A stretch of 64,000 nt of DNA from IMG/VR virus record IMGVR_UViG_3300031857_024884, positions 62,001 to 126,000 of that record; one strand, written 5' to 3'. The position numbers were made by a program, and so were the translations under genes. The notes under the pieces were generated by a model. The model searched no databases. It was given only the letters and a program-made list of their open reading frames with translations, and was not told the origin of the DNA. Positions 1-7,932 of this stretch are shown here, piece by piece. The first letter of the stretch is position 1. Every line of letters begins with the position of its first letter. Source of the DNA: a virus.

Positions 1-687
1 CCAGTCGAAATTTGCGGAGTTATAACCACCAATGATTGTTGGTTTTATCTCATCTATAATTCTAAAGAACTCAACAAGTCCCGCTCTTTCTTGCTCTTCA
101 TCGGAACATTCAATAACTTTTTGAAATCCTTTATTTGTTTTTAATCCAATCATAAAAATACGACCGTCTTTTGGTTCTAATGAGGTCGTCTCCAAGTCAA
201 ATACAAACCTTGTGATGTCGTTGTATTCTTCATATCCTTTAAATAAACGTTTTTCTTTTTGGATTAGATATTGTTCTACTGGAGGTAGAACCATTATTAA
301 ATCTTTTGTTCTTTCTCCCCAAGGGTCTGCCCCACCATCTCTGAAGAATTGTATGAGTGAACGGTAACCTTTTAAAGATTTAACCATAAATTTAAGACCA
401 TCTTCCAATCTTTTATTTCCTTTGGTCTCAAGTTTCTCAATCATAATTCCGTATTTGGACATAGCCTCTTTTTGTAGTGCTTTTGATGATTGATAAAAAT
501 TTATCCCTTTAAGGTCTCCGACCCAAGCAAATGCGGTAAAATTATCTTTCTTGATAATCTTTCCTTGTCCTGGTGGTTCTTTTATTTTATAAATGGAATC
601 GGTTGCGTAATCGAATTCTATCGCAACAATGTGTTCTTCGGGGTCATTACCCTCTAAGAAGGATTTGATTTCTTCTTGACTAATCAT
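1..687 (-). CDS. Family B DNA polymerase, N-terminal part (runs off left edge)
   Basis: The minus strand is open from an ATG at 687 to the window edge, giving 229 residues without a stop. Residues 161-169 read FVFDLETTS, the Exo I motif of the 3'-5' proofreading domain (D164, E166). Residues 222-229 read YNSANFDW, matching Exo II (D228). This order is that of family B replicative polymerases such as T4 gp43, and the polymerase domain would lie outside the window. The role inferred is replication of the phage genome with proofreading. The first 150 residues match no motif I can name but have the length expected of the N-terminal domain. A promoter-like box lies about 60 bp upstream. Family confidence is high; the equivalence to gene 43 is by family only. 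Confidence 0.88.
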   Translation of the reverse strand, partial: MISQEEIKSFLEGNDPEEHIVAIEFDYATDSIYKIKEPPGQGKIIKKDNFTAFAWVGDLKGINFYQSSKALQKEAMSKYGIMIEKLETKGNKRLEDGLKFMVKSLKGYRSLIQFFRDGGADPWGERTKDLIMVLPPVEQYLIQKEKRLFKGYEEYNDITRFVFDLETTSLEPKDGRIFMIGLKTNKGFQKVIECSDEEQERAGLVEFFRIIDEIKPTIIGGYNSANFDW

Positions 688-744
688 AATAAAAATTTAA
701 AGTGGTTTATTCGCTCTCAAACTATTTGAGATTTACCTTACCTA

Positions 745-753
745 AATAAATAT
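745..753 (-). promoter_or_regulatory. Promoter-like box upstream of DNA polymerase
   Basis: Read on the minus strand this is ATATTTATT, a variant of the (G/A)TATTTAT(A) box that precedes many genes in this window. It lies about 57 bp before the polymerase ATG in the gap after the tail genes. Assignment is by similarity and position only. Confidence 0.4.
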
Positions 754-782
754 AAAATTAATCTAATGAATTGTCAAATAAC

Positions 783-1670
783 TTATGATATTCCCCACCT
801 ATTTTTTAAGAAGGTTATTATTTTACTGTGAGTATCAATTGAGTGTATTGTATTAAAAATTATTAATTCCCCAAAATAACCTTGATATAATTCCTCTACA
901 ATACTATTGGTTGGATTTACTCCTCCTAAAGAAAAATCAATTCCTATTGTAGTTCCTGTTGTAACGGTTGACTGAGTCATCGCGGTTGTCTGTATTCCAT
1001 TAACATACGTAAAAACGGAATTGTTTATTAAATCTCTAGTGTCTTGAGCCCTAATTGAAAAGATTCTTAAATTTTTTGACTGAAGTTCGGTTTCATCAGA
1101 GTTAATCTCAATTGGTACATTTAGTATTGTGTTATAATTATCTGTTTCTGTTTTTAAATAAATGTCTTTATTATCGACTACCGCAATATATTCTACATTT
1201 GAAGTTCTTGGTAAAGGTAAATATAATGGGTCATCGTTTAATATAAAATTTAGATTACTTGAAATATCAGCAGTTCTTCCCGATAACGGTTTTACTACAA
1301 GATAAAGAGTAAATGAATACCCACTTGTAGACATAAAACTAATATTTTGATTCGTTGTATAATAACTACCATCACAAGTCGCAACACAAGGAGGTGGCCA
1401 GCAAGAACCATATATTGCGGGAAAATAAAGTAAATTTTGACCCCCCAAAACATCCCAAGTTGGGGCACAATCGGTCGCAGCGGTAATTGCTGAATAAGTT
1501 TCCGCCGTGTATTGTCTAATTTCAGTAATTGAAGTTCCTGAAGAAGGTGATGACGGGGTTAAATAACTTGTATCAAACACCTGAAAATAAACCGTTGGGT
1601 TTAAAGTTATCGGGTCAATACTTCCTCCGTAATCAACACCACTTAATGAACTAAAAAATAGTCTAGACAT
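783..1670 (-). CDS. LamG/concanavalin-like putative tail adhesin
   Basis: A 295-residue protein, the last gene of the minus-strand tail region. The C-terminal part (about 205-295) has the pattern of phage lectin-like jelly rolls: a strand reading GYFGELIIFN followed by a helix and the ending FLKNRWGIS. This closely resembles the usual ending of LamG-type virion proteins. A central Cys/Pro-rich stretch (CWPPPCVATC, near residue 90) may be a disulfide- or metal-stabilised loop. The stop lies 2 bp outside the start of nothing else; the upstream neighbour 1673-2491 ends 2 bp away, so the two are probably co-transcribed. The inferred role is binding of host surface glycans. No enzyme motif is visible. 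Confidence 0.6.
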   Translation of the reverse strand: MSRLFFSSLSGVDYGGSIDPITLNPTVYFQVFDTSYLTPSSPSSGTSITEIRQYTAETYSAITAATDCAPTWDVLGGQNLLYFPAIYGSCWPPPCVATCDGSYYTTNQNISFMSTSGYSFTLYLVVKPLSGRTADISSNLNFILNDDPLYLPLPRTSNVEYIAVVDNKDIYLKTETDNYNTILNVPIEINSDETELQSKNLRIFSIRAQDTRDLINNSVFTYVNGIQTTAMTQSTVTTGTTIGIDFSLGGVNPTNSIVEELYQGYFGELIIFNTIHSIDTHSKIITFLKNRWGIS

Positions 1671-1672
1671 TA

Positions 1673-2491
1673 TTATGTATAATTTAAACCTTTATTCCAA
1701 TACATATTTGTTCCATCGTATGTAAAAGATAGAATATCAATTGCGTTTGCCGTTGCGGTTAAACTAACTAAACCAGCGCCACCATTAACAACTTTATGTG
1801 TTGCTGAGCCACCGTTAACCGTTCCTAAAGTTACCGTTCTATTTCCTCCCGAATCTTGAGTTAAAATAATTGTTCCGTAATCACCATTTCTAACATTACT
1901 TAAATTTAATGTTGTGTTTGCGGTTAAGGTTAGTTTATAGTTTGTACTATTACCACTTACATTCCACGTAACCGCAGTTGATGATGGTTCGGAATAAAAA
2001 CTGGTTGGGGAAGAAGATAGTGTCATCGTTCCTCCACTAGCATTTGATGTTTGAGATATGGAAATTCCTGTTCCTCCTGATAATGAGAACCAAGTTGTAT
2101 TTGACGTGTTTGATGCTCCACTATATACTCCTAAAAAACTATTTGTTGAACCACTTAATAGAGGTAAAGTTAACGCCCAAGCTGGTTTTGGAGAGCTAGC
2201 TAAATCTGTTGGAGCGCTAACAGTTATGTAGTCATTTACCGATGTTCCGTCAGCATCGTAAAATCTTATTTCTCTTGTATAAACACCACTCCATCTTCTA
2301 TTTGTTGCTCCTAAATTATAAGTATTATTTGATTCAGGTATAATACTTCTTGTGGTAGTTGTTCCTGTAATACCTAATGTCGTAACATTAATTGTCTGTA
2401 AAGTTGTATTTCCTGTTACGGACAAAGTACCGTTTATAAATGAGTTTCCTTGACTTGTAAAACCGTTTCTTACTATTAATTCGTTTGGCAT
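1673..2491 (-). CDS. Tail-fibre-like beta-structured protein
   Basis: A 272-residue protein rich in Thr, Ser, Gly and Asn. Near the N-terminus (about 18-35) it has the GTLSVTGNTTLQ type of repeat seen in the larger fibre genes here. It then has the motif YNLGATNRRWSGVYTREI (about 62-79), which is typical of phage tail-fibre shafts just before a distal domain. The C-terminal half is Gly/Thr/Asn-rich beta sequence ending YDGTNMYWNKGL. No S74 chaperone triad is seen. The start is preceded by GGGGAAG, one of the few purine-rich ribosome-binding sequences in the window. It is likely a distal fibre or fibre-attachment subunit; that role is inferred from composition and neighbours. Confidence 0.6.
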   Translation of the reverse strand: MPNELIVRNGFTSQGNSFINGTLSVTGNTTLQTINVTTLGITGTTTTRSIIPESNNTYNLGATNRRWSGVYTREIRFYDADGTSVNDYITVSAPTDLASSPKPAWALTLPLLSGSTNSFLGVYSGASNTSNTTWFSLSGGTGISISQTSNASGGTMTLSSSPTSFYSEPSSTAVTWNVSGNSTNYKLTLTANTTLNLSNVRNGDYGTIILTQDSGGNRTVTLGTVNGGSATHKVVNGGAGLVSLTATANAIDILSFTYDGTNMYWNKGLNYT

Positions 2492-2525
2492 AATTACTTC
2501 CCCTGTCCAGTAATGTTTATTTTAT

Positions 2526-2552
2526 TATAAATATATTAAAGTTATAAATATC
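2526..2552 (-). promoter_or_regulatory. Two promoter-like boxes upstream of 1673-2491
   Basis: On the minus strand two boxes occur in tandem: GATATTTATA (2543-2552, overlapping the end of the upstream gene) and ATATTTATA (2526-2534). They sit 35-60 bp before the ATG at 2491 and match the box found before other genes in this window. Confidence 0.5.
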
Positions 2553-3285
2553 TATATTTTGTTACGTTGTAGTTTTGTAAAACTTCTGATTGAGATAATG
2601 TTTTTCTATATATTAAATGTTGATTTAAATTTCCCGGCCAAGATAATTGTATTCCCGAAGGACCGGCGGAAAAATAACCTCCTGTATATATTTGAGCCGC
2701 GGCAACTCCGGCTATTGTTGTTACTAATGTTGTACCACTACCAAACACAACTCCATTAACATAAATTATTGAAGTTCCGTTATCAAAAGTTGCCACAATA
2801 TTATACCAATTATTTAAAACAGGAATTAAAGTTGATGTTGATAGTAAACCAGTTCTATTAGTGCCATTACCCCACTCAAAACCTATTCTATTAACATTAG
2901 ATGGTAATGAAGTCCTATTATCATAATATAACCAAAAATGACTATCAGTTGATTGGATTCCATTATTTATTAAAGTATAGATACTATTAGTAGATAGTGT
3001 TGAGAATGTACACCATATACTAAAAGTTGCATTTGTAAAATTTCTATAGATTGCGTTTGGTGAGACTCTGGCCGCATCATCAGTACCGTCAAAAATAAAA
3101 ACACCGCCATTATTTGAACTATACGTTACCCCATTTAGTAATGTGGCGTTGTTACCATATCCACTAATATCTCTCCAAGTTGTGCTTGTTTTATCAAAAT
3201 AAGAATTGGGAGAACCCGCATCTAAATATAAAACTAACTCCTCTTTAACTATTTTTGGACCTTGCCAATTTCCTACTGTACTCAT
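2542..3285 (-). CDS. LamG-type lectin-like virion protein
   Basis: A 247-residue single-domain protein with the full laminin-G-like (Laminin_G_3) pattern. VKEELVLYLDAG is near the N-terminus, then WRDISGYGNNATL, FIFDGTDD (about 67-74), NNWYNIVATFD with YVNG (about 155-175), and a terminal SQSEVLQNYNVTKYRYL. It is homologous to the proteins at 3551-4309 and 4306-4992; all three end in S(E/D)(E/S)xLQNYNxTK. The start overlaps the stop of the preceding 87-residue gene by 4 bp (ATGA type), suggesting coupled translation. It is probably a carbohydrate-binding tail or fibre decoration; the ligand cannot be told from sequence. Confidence 0.75.
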   Translation of the reverse strand: MSTVGNWQGPKIVKEELVLYLDAGSPNSYFDKTSTTWRDISGYGNNATLLNGVTYSSNNGGVFIFDGTDDAARVSPNAIYRNFTNATFSIWCTFSTLSTNSIYTLINNGIQSTDSHFWLYYDNRTSLPSNVNRIGFEWGNGTNRTGLLSTSTLIPVLNNWYNIVATFDNGTSIIYVNGVVFGSGTTLVTTIAGVAAAQIYTGGYFSAGPSGIQLSWPGNLNQHLIYRKTLSQSEVLQNYNVTKYRYL

Positions 3286-3545
3286 ATTATTGTTACATCA
3301 GTCCATTCTGAAGTTGATAGTATGTTTAAAATTTCTTCATAAGTATAAGGACCTTCTTTAGTTGTTAAACTATCCACTGATGAAGGAATTCCTTCGGTGT
3401 CCCATTTAACAAATGTTTTATCACCATCAACACTTTTTCTAACCGTGTCAATTGAAGTTTCACATACTTGTGTAAAATCTATTAATTCTAATTCAGATAC
3501 ATTAAATATCATAAATTTTCTATTCTCGTATAATTGTGTTTCCAT
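3282..3545 (-). CDS. Small hypothetical protein between LamG genes
   Basis: An 87-residue acidic protein beginning METQLYENRKFMIFN, with a Tyr/Glu segment (GPYTYEEILNILSTSEW) near the C-terminus. No domain is recognised. It overlaps the following LamG gene by 4 bp and follows another LamG gene by 5 bp, so it is part of the adhesin operon. A small adaptor or chaperone for the lectin-like proteins is possible, but this rests only on position. Confidence 0.55.
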   Translation of the reverse strand: METQLYENRKFMIFNVSELELIDFTQVCETSIDTVRKSVDGDKTFVKWDTEGIPSSVDSLTTKEGPYTYEEILNILSTSEWTDVTII

Positions 3546-3550
3546 ATTAA

Positions 3551-4309
3551 TTAAATATATCTTACTTTAGTTGAGTTATAATTTTGTAAAACTTCAGAAT
3601 CACTTAATTTTCTATCATATAATTTAATGTTAGATATCTTACCAGGAAAATATTGTGACGATGGACCGCTTGCGATAACAACATTTGATGAATTTTCCGC
3701 AGGACCTACTAAAGGGTTTCCTAATGGCGAAGTTAAAGATGTTACCGTTTTATTAAGTATTCCGTTTTTAAAAATTTTAATAGAGGTTAAATCCATAGTT
3801 ACTGATACACATATGAATCTATCTAAATCTGTATTTTCTAATGTTATTTGTGTGGATGATGTAACAAGATTAGACCCATTTTTAATCCCTAACCCAATAA
3901 CTTTGGGGTCAGAACTTAACACCCCTCTAAAACAATGTAATGACCACCCATTTGTGTCCCATCCAGCGTTAGCTCCTTTACTAATTAAATTAGGATATTG
4001 ATTTATGTTTGCAGGTCCAGACCAACTACTTGGAACATTAACCCAAATCTCAACGGAAAATGTCCCACTAGTAAAAGAAAGTGATGACAGATTACCTAAA
4101 TTAACATTTTCATTGGTACCGTCAAAAGAAAAAGAAGTTCCACCTGTTGTTACAAATAAGGGGGTGTTGTTTAGTTGACCAATAAACCCATTGGTTGTTA
4201 AATCATACCAAGTATTTCCGGTTTTTGGATACGAAAGAGTATTAACCGCGTCTAAGTATAATACTAATCCATTTGTAACTATTTTTGAACTTACAATACT
4301 TCCGCTCAT
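3551..4309 (-). CDS. LamG-type lectin-like virion protein
   Basis: A 252-residue LamG/ConA-type protein. The N-terminal IVTNGLVLYLDAVN is followed by YPKTGNTWYDLT, SFSFDGTNENVNLG, a core containing FICVSVTMD and IKIFKNGIL, and the terminal LSDSEVLQNYNSTKVRYI. It is a close paralogue of 4306-4992. A 31-bp stretch encoding the KTGNTWYDL region is identical in both genes (4198-4228 and 4884-4914), which points to recent duplication or gene conversion. Its stop-start overlap with the neighbour is 4 bp. The inferred role is glycan binding on the tail. Confidence 0.75.
   Translation of the reverse strand: MSGSIVSSKIVTNGLVLYLDAVNTLSYPKTGNTWYDLTTNGFIGQLNNTPLFVTTGGTSFSFDGTNENVNLGNLSSLSFTSGTFSVEIWVNVPSSWSGPANINQYPNLISKGANAGWDTNGWSLHCFRGVLSSDPKVIGLGIKNGSNLVTSSTQITLENTDLDRFICVSVTMDLTSIKIFKNGILNKTVTSLTSPLGNPLVGPAENSSNVVIASGPSSQYFPGKISNIKLYDRKLSDSEVLQNYNSTKVRYI
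4198..4228. repeat. 31-bp identical segment shared by two LamG genes (copy 1)
   Basis: This stretch is identical over 31 bp to 4884-4914 in the adjacent LamG gene. It encodes the same part of both domains, so it marks tandem paralogy and is a possible recombination site. Confidence 0.8.
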
Positions 4310-4992
4310 AATTGAAATCTCGCTTTTGTCGAATTATAGTTTTGTAAAATTTCTGATGAAGATAAGGCTCGATTATACATCGAGACTTGTGATATCCTAC
4401 CTAAAAACGTATTTCCTCCGATTCCTCTTGTCGCTATTTGAAATGGTTGTGATGAATCTAATATAACAGGACCACCACTTGATGTTGAGGTTCTTAAAAC
4501 CCCATTTAGATATAACTTAGTGGTTAAGTTATCATAACTAAATGTACACATTTGCCAAACACCTATAGATAAATCAGGTCCAGTAAGGTCTATAATATTT
4601 GAGGTCGGCCTGAAGACACATCTTAATTTTCCAATACTAACACCCATTTCCCAACCAACAGTGGCTCCACTAACAACTTTAGATACTATCGGTCTATAAC
4701 CTGTTGTCGCACCAGTACTCGGTAAAAAAATCCAAGCGTTTACCGTAATGTTATTTCCAACATCTAATATTGAATTGTTTCCACAATTTACATTATCATC
4801 TGTACCATCAAAAACAATACTACCACCATTTGAGGTATTAAATGTTGAACCACTATTTAAAGTACCAGTATTAGTACCAATACTTAAATCATACCAAGTA
4901 TTTCCGGTTTTTGGGTATGACCTAATATTTGCGGCATCTAGATATAAAACCAATCCATTTGTTACTATTTTTTGTCCGTAACTAAAACTCAT
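4306..4992 (-). CDS. LamG-type lectin-like virion protein
   Basis: A 228-residue LamG/ConA-like protein: IVTNGLVLYLDAAN, YPKTGNTWYDLS, SIVFDGTDDNVNCG, then WQMCTFSYDN with LYLNGVL, and an ending LSSSEILQNYNSTKARF. It overlaps both neighbours by 4 bp (ATGA), forming a translationally coupled chain with the long fibre gene 4989-7556. A likely arrangement is that the long fibre provides a shaft and these LamG proteins provide tips; this is inference from gene order. Confidence 0.75.
   Translation of the reverse strand: MSFSYGQKIVTNGLVLYLDAANIRSYPKTGNTWYDLSIGTNTGTLNSGSTFNTSNGGSIVFDGTDDNVNCGNNSILDVGNNITVNAWIFLPSTGATTGYRPIVSKVVSGATVGWEMGVSIGKLRCVFRPTSNIIDLTGPDLSIGVWQMCTFSYDNLTTKLYLNGVLRTSTSSGGPVILDSSQPFQIATRGIGGNTFLGRISQVSMYNRALSSSEILQNYNSTKARFQL
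4884..4914. repeat. 31-bp identical segment shared by two LamG genes (copy 2)
   Basis: Identical to 4198-4228. See that entry. Confidence 0.8.
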
Positions 4993-7556
4993 ATACTTCT
5001 AACTATTGTTTTTAATGTCCAACCCGTTGTTGTTGCCGAACTACTTAACACCGCATTATTTCCTGAAACCGCAACTGTGAAAGTAACTCCAGTTGTAACA
5101 CCAATATCGTTAGTTGAAACCTCAGTAAACTGAGAGCTTGACCCACTCCATATTGACATTATCGTTCCCGCTCTAGCACCTGTGCTTCCCGTACTAATTA
5201 AAGTATAATCAAAAAACGCTCCTGTATAGGCACTTGTCGGTATTGAATAAACCGTGGTAGTTCCTGCGGTTAGACTTGTTCTTGTTGTTGTGTTTAATGA
5301 CGGAGCTAAATAATTACCCATCAAAATTGTACTATCAGAGTTAACATCTAATATCGATAATCCTGAAATATCGTTAACCGAAAATAACGAACCTGAAAAA
5401 GAATCTGTAACACTAAATAATTCCGCGCTAGTTCCATTTCCTATAACCGAAAATATTGGTGACGATGTGCTATTACCTGAACCAATAACTGTTAACACGT
5501 TCTGACCTGTTCCAGAAAAATATCCCGTAGTACCTGTAAACGCTCTCACGTTTGTATTACCCGTAACATTTAATGTTCCTGTCATTGAGGTATTTCCAGT
5601 TACATTTAAATTACCGTTAATTGTTCCCGAACCTCCTGTAAAAGAAGATATTATTGTATTTCCGGTTATATTTAAACTATTTCCTGTAACGGATGTTAAA
5701 ATAGTATTTCCTGTTACAGTTAAATTACCGTTAATAGTTCCTGTTCCCGCAGTAAATGTTTGTAAATTTGTATTTCCGGTTACAGTTAAATTTCCATTAA
5801 TAGTTCCACCTGTTATATCAAATTTATTATTTAATGATGTTTGTAGATTGGTAACACCAGAAATAGGAATATTTATTAAACCCAAACCACTACCATATAT
5901 TGTTCCTCCCGATATTGTTGTCGCGGTTAATCCTTGACCTATCGTAGTATCTCCGGTTATTGTATATGAACCGTTTAATGTTTTTGAATTAACCCATAAA
6001 TCATATCCGTTATACCCACTAACTGTTAATAAATCTCCAACAGATTTATTTGTAATTCTAGCATCATGTAATTCATCTAATTCATAACCATTTTGAATGG
6101 AAACATATATAGAACCTGTTGTTGCGTTTGAAACAACTACCTTACCAATTCTAACATCATGGTCAGGGGCTTGTGGCTTTGTTGAAGTTAAGGTTCCTCC
6201 TGTATAAAGATACAATGGCGTTCCTGCGGTATAAGAAGAGGTGTCAAGACCTTCTAATACACCCCCAACAATTACATAACCATTATTATTGTTATTTATT
6301 TGAGTCATTGTTAGACCAACAACTGCTGCGGATGTACTATCTGCCGTAAAACTTGCCAAAGTTATTGTGGGTCTTTGTCCTTGTTCTCCGTTTATATAAA
6401 CCGCACTTCCTTTTGGAATTGGTGAACCAGTCTGATTGTTAACTCTCACAACTAATTCATGTCCCACTTTTAGTTGCACACCGGCATTTTCTGTATCAAC
6501 CTCTAAAGTTTTTAGAGCATCATTCCAATGAATTCTTCCTTCCTGATGAGTGGTATTTGCGGTTATATTAAAATCAATATAATCAACTGTTAAAGATGTT
6601 GCTGAAATTGTTGTTGCGGTTATCCCACTTTGAAATATTGTTTCCCCAGTTACAGTTCCTCCTGTAAATGTTCCTCCACCCGAAGCAGTCACTCCCGTGA
6701 CATCAAAAGTACCACCGGAATTATTTGTAAATATAATTGTAGATGAACTAGCACTATATGTACCTCCGGTCACATATATATCTAAAGGCAAACCTAAGTA
6801 TGTTGATGCGGATATCGTAGTTGCGGTTAATCCACTACTAAAAATTGTATCTCCACTAACCGTTCCTCCAGTAAATGTTCCTCCGCCAGTTGCGGTAATT
6901 CCTGTAACCGTGAAAGTTCCCCCACTATTATTTGTAAATGTTATTGTTCCGGCAGAATACGTTCCACCAGTAACTTTCGTATCAAATAAAGGAATTTCAA
7001 TATCGGATATTGTTCCGTTATTTGTGATTGTTCCTCCACTATTTATAACATCTCCATTAACAACTACTAACTGACTATTAGTTTCGAGTATTAAAGTACC
7101 CTGAACTATTATATCACCATATATGAAATATTGATAATTTGAATTAACGGTAACGGTATCTCCAGTTGGTATTAACCATTGATTTCCCTCATTTGAAGTT
7201 ATTCCTGATACAGGAAATGTTCCACCACTATTATTTGTAAACGTTATTGTTCCTCCAGAATAAGTTCCCCCCGTAACATAAACATCTAAAGGTAGTCCTA
7301 AGTATGTTGATGCGGATATTGTTGTTGCGGTTAAACCTTGATTAAATATTGTATCACCTGTAACTGTCCCACCACTTAACGGAAGATAATCTGTTGGAAA
7401 TGTTACTCCACTTAATATATAAGAAGTTAATCCACTTAAAGGTGTATTCTTTGTTGTCCCACTTGAAACGTCATAATTTACTATTACCAATAAATCGTCA
7501 TTCGTATAACCACTTGGTTGGACACTTGGTAACGCCGATATCTTTATATTTGCCAT
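4989..7556 (-). CDS. Long repetitive tail-fibre protein
   Basis: An 855-residue protein. The N-terminal third contains three or four copies of a roughly 70-residue unit with the motifs GLTATTISASTYLGLPLD, YVTGGTYS and ITFTNNSGGTF. The middle (about 330-530) is a globular segment starting near HQEGRIHWND and containing VGHELVVRVNNQTG, QAPDHDVRIGKVVVSN and ELDELHDARITN. A segment closely similar to it occurs in the fibre gene 18451-19884. Next come NGNLTVTGNT-type repeats of about 15-20 residues, as expected of a trimeric beta-helical shaft, then a Thr/Ser-rich C-terminal domain ending TTGWTLKTIVRSI. A box of the recurrent promoter type lies 15 bp upstream. The inferred role is a main host-recognition fibre. 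Confidence 0.75.
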   Translation of the reverse strand: MANIKISALPSVQPSGYTNDDLLVIVNYDVSSGTTKNTPLSGLTSYILSGVTFPTDYLPLSGGTVTGDTIFNQGLTATTISASTYLGLPLDVYVTGGTYSGGTITFTNNSGGTFPVSGITSNEGNQWLIPTGDTVTVNSNYQYFIYGDIIVQGTLILETNSQLVVVNGDVINSGGTITNNGTISDIEIPLFDTKVTGGTYSAGTITFTNNSGGTFTVTGITATGGGTFTGGTVSGDTIFSSGLTATTISASTYLGLPLDIYVTGGTYSASSSTIIFTNNSGGTFDVTGVTASGGGTFTGGTVTGETIFQSGITATTISATSLTVDYIDFNITANTTHQEGRIHWNDALKTLEVDTENAGVQLKVGHELVVRVNNQTGSPIPKGSAVYINGEQGQRPTITLASFTADSTSAAVVGLTMTQINNNNNGYVIVGGVLEGLDTSSYTAGTPLYLYTGGTLTSTKPQAPDHDVRIGKVVVSNATTGSIYVSIQNGYELDELHDARITNKSVGDLLTVSGYNGYDLWVNSKTLNGSYTITGDTTIGQGLTATTISGGTIYGSGLGLINIPISGVTNLQTSLNNKFDITGGTINGNLTVTGNTNLQTFTAGTGTINGNLTVTGNTILTSVTGNSLNITGNTIISSFTGGSGTINGNLNVTGNTSMTGTLNVTGNTNVRAFTGTTGYFSGTGQNVLTVIGSGNSTSSPIFSVIGNGTSAELFSVTDSFSGSLFSVNDISGLSILDVNSDSTILMGNYLAPSLNTTTRTSLTAGTTTVYSIPTSAYTGAFFDYTLISTGSTGARAGTIMSIWSGSSSQFTEVSTNDIGVTTGVTFTVAVSGNNAVLSSSATTTGWTLKTIVRSI
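6112..6158. repeat. 47-bp identity between two fibre genes (copy 1)
   Basis: Identical over 47 bp to 18956-19002 in the paralogous fibre gene. The flanking sequence is similar but diverged, so this is a conserved or recently exchanged core usable for recombination between the two fibre genes. Confidence 0.8.
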
Positions 7557-7569
7557 GAAGTCTTTTTAT

Positions 7570-7581
7570 GATATAAATATC
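7570..7581 (-). promoter_or_regulatory. Promoter-like box upstream of long fibre gene
   Basis: On the minus strand it reads GATATTTATATC, followed by ATAAAAAGA. It lies 14 bp upstream of the ATG at 7556. The downstream ATAAAAAGA element recurs before 10046-10789 and, as ATAAAAAAGA, before 23552-26392. Confidence 0.55.
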
Positions 7582-7600
7582 ATTGGATTATATTTGTTTA

Positions 7601-7636
7601 TATAAAAAAATAAAACCCCAACAAAAATTGGGGTTT
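7601..7636 (-). terminator. Rho-independent terminator after 7671-7916
   Basis: A 9-bp perfect stem AAACCCCAA / TTGGGGTTT (7613-7621 with 7628-7636) has a 6-base loop. On the minus strand it is followed by a T-rich run (7601-7612). It separates the small gene 7671-7916 from the fibre operon's own promoter box. Confidence 0.85.
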
Positions 7637-7670
7637 ATTATTAAGACATTTTATTAATTTTTATTAAATT

Positions 7671-7916
7671 TTATTTAACCGTTACATTATATAAGATTTT
7701 ATTTTCGGTTGATACTACTTCATCATATTTTACTTCTTTGTTTTTAACATAAATTGACGATTTATCAACCTCAAAAGATTTATCAAGATTTACCATCGAA
7801 TATAATTTTTCTTTTAAATCTAAATAAGTCGAACCTTCATTGAGGTGAACTGTTGTTGAGTAGTTCAACAAGGAGTTTTTTAATTTTTCTACATTAATTC
7901 TTACTGTTGTTATCAT
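7671..7916 (-). CDS. Small hypothetical protein
   Basis: An 81-residue basic/acidic mixed protein starting MITTVRINVEKLKNSL and ending KILYNVTVK. Its beta-strand and helix alternation (VRINV, YLDLKEKLYSMV, SSIYVKNKEV) is compatible with a small ubiquitin-like fold, but no family is recognised. It lies 16 bp downstream of 7933-10011 and is followed by a strong terminator, so it is the last gene of that transcript. The function is unknown. Confidence 0.6.
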   Translation of the reverse strand: MITTVRINVEKLKNSLLNYSTTVHLNEGSTYLDLKEKLYSMVNLDKSFEVDKSSIYVKNKEVKYDEVVSTENKILYNVTVK

Positions 7917-7932
7917 ATTTTTTTATTTTTTT

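Noticed and set aside
4989-7556. Possible CRISPR-like or DGR-like repeats in the fibre gene
   Set aside because: Repeats encode the GNLTVTGNT and YVTGGTYS protein units. No reverse transcriptase or template/variable repeat pair with adenine-specific changes was seen.
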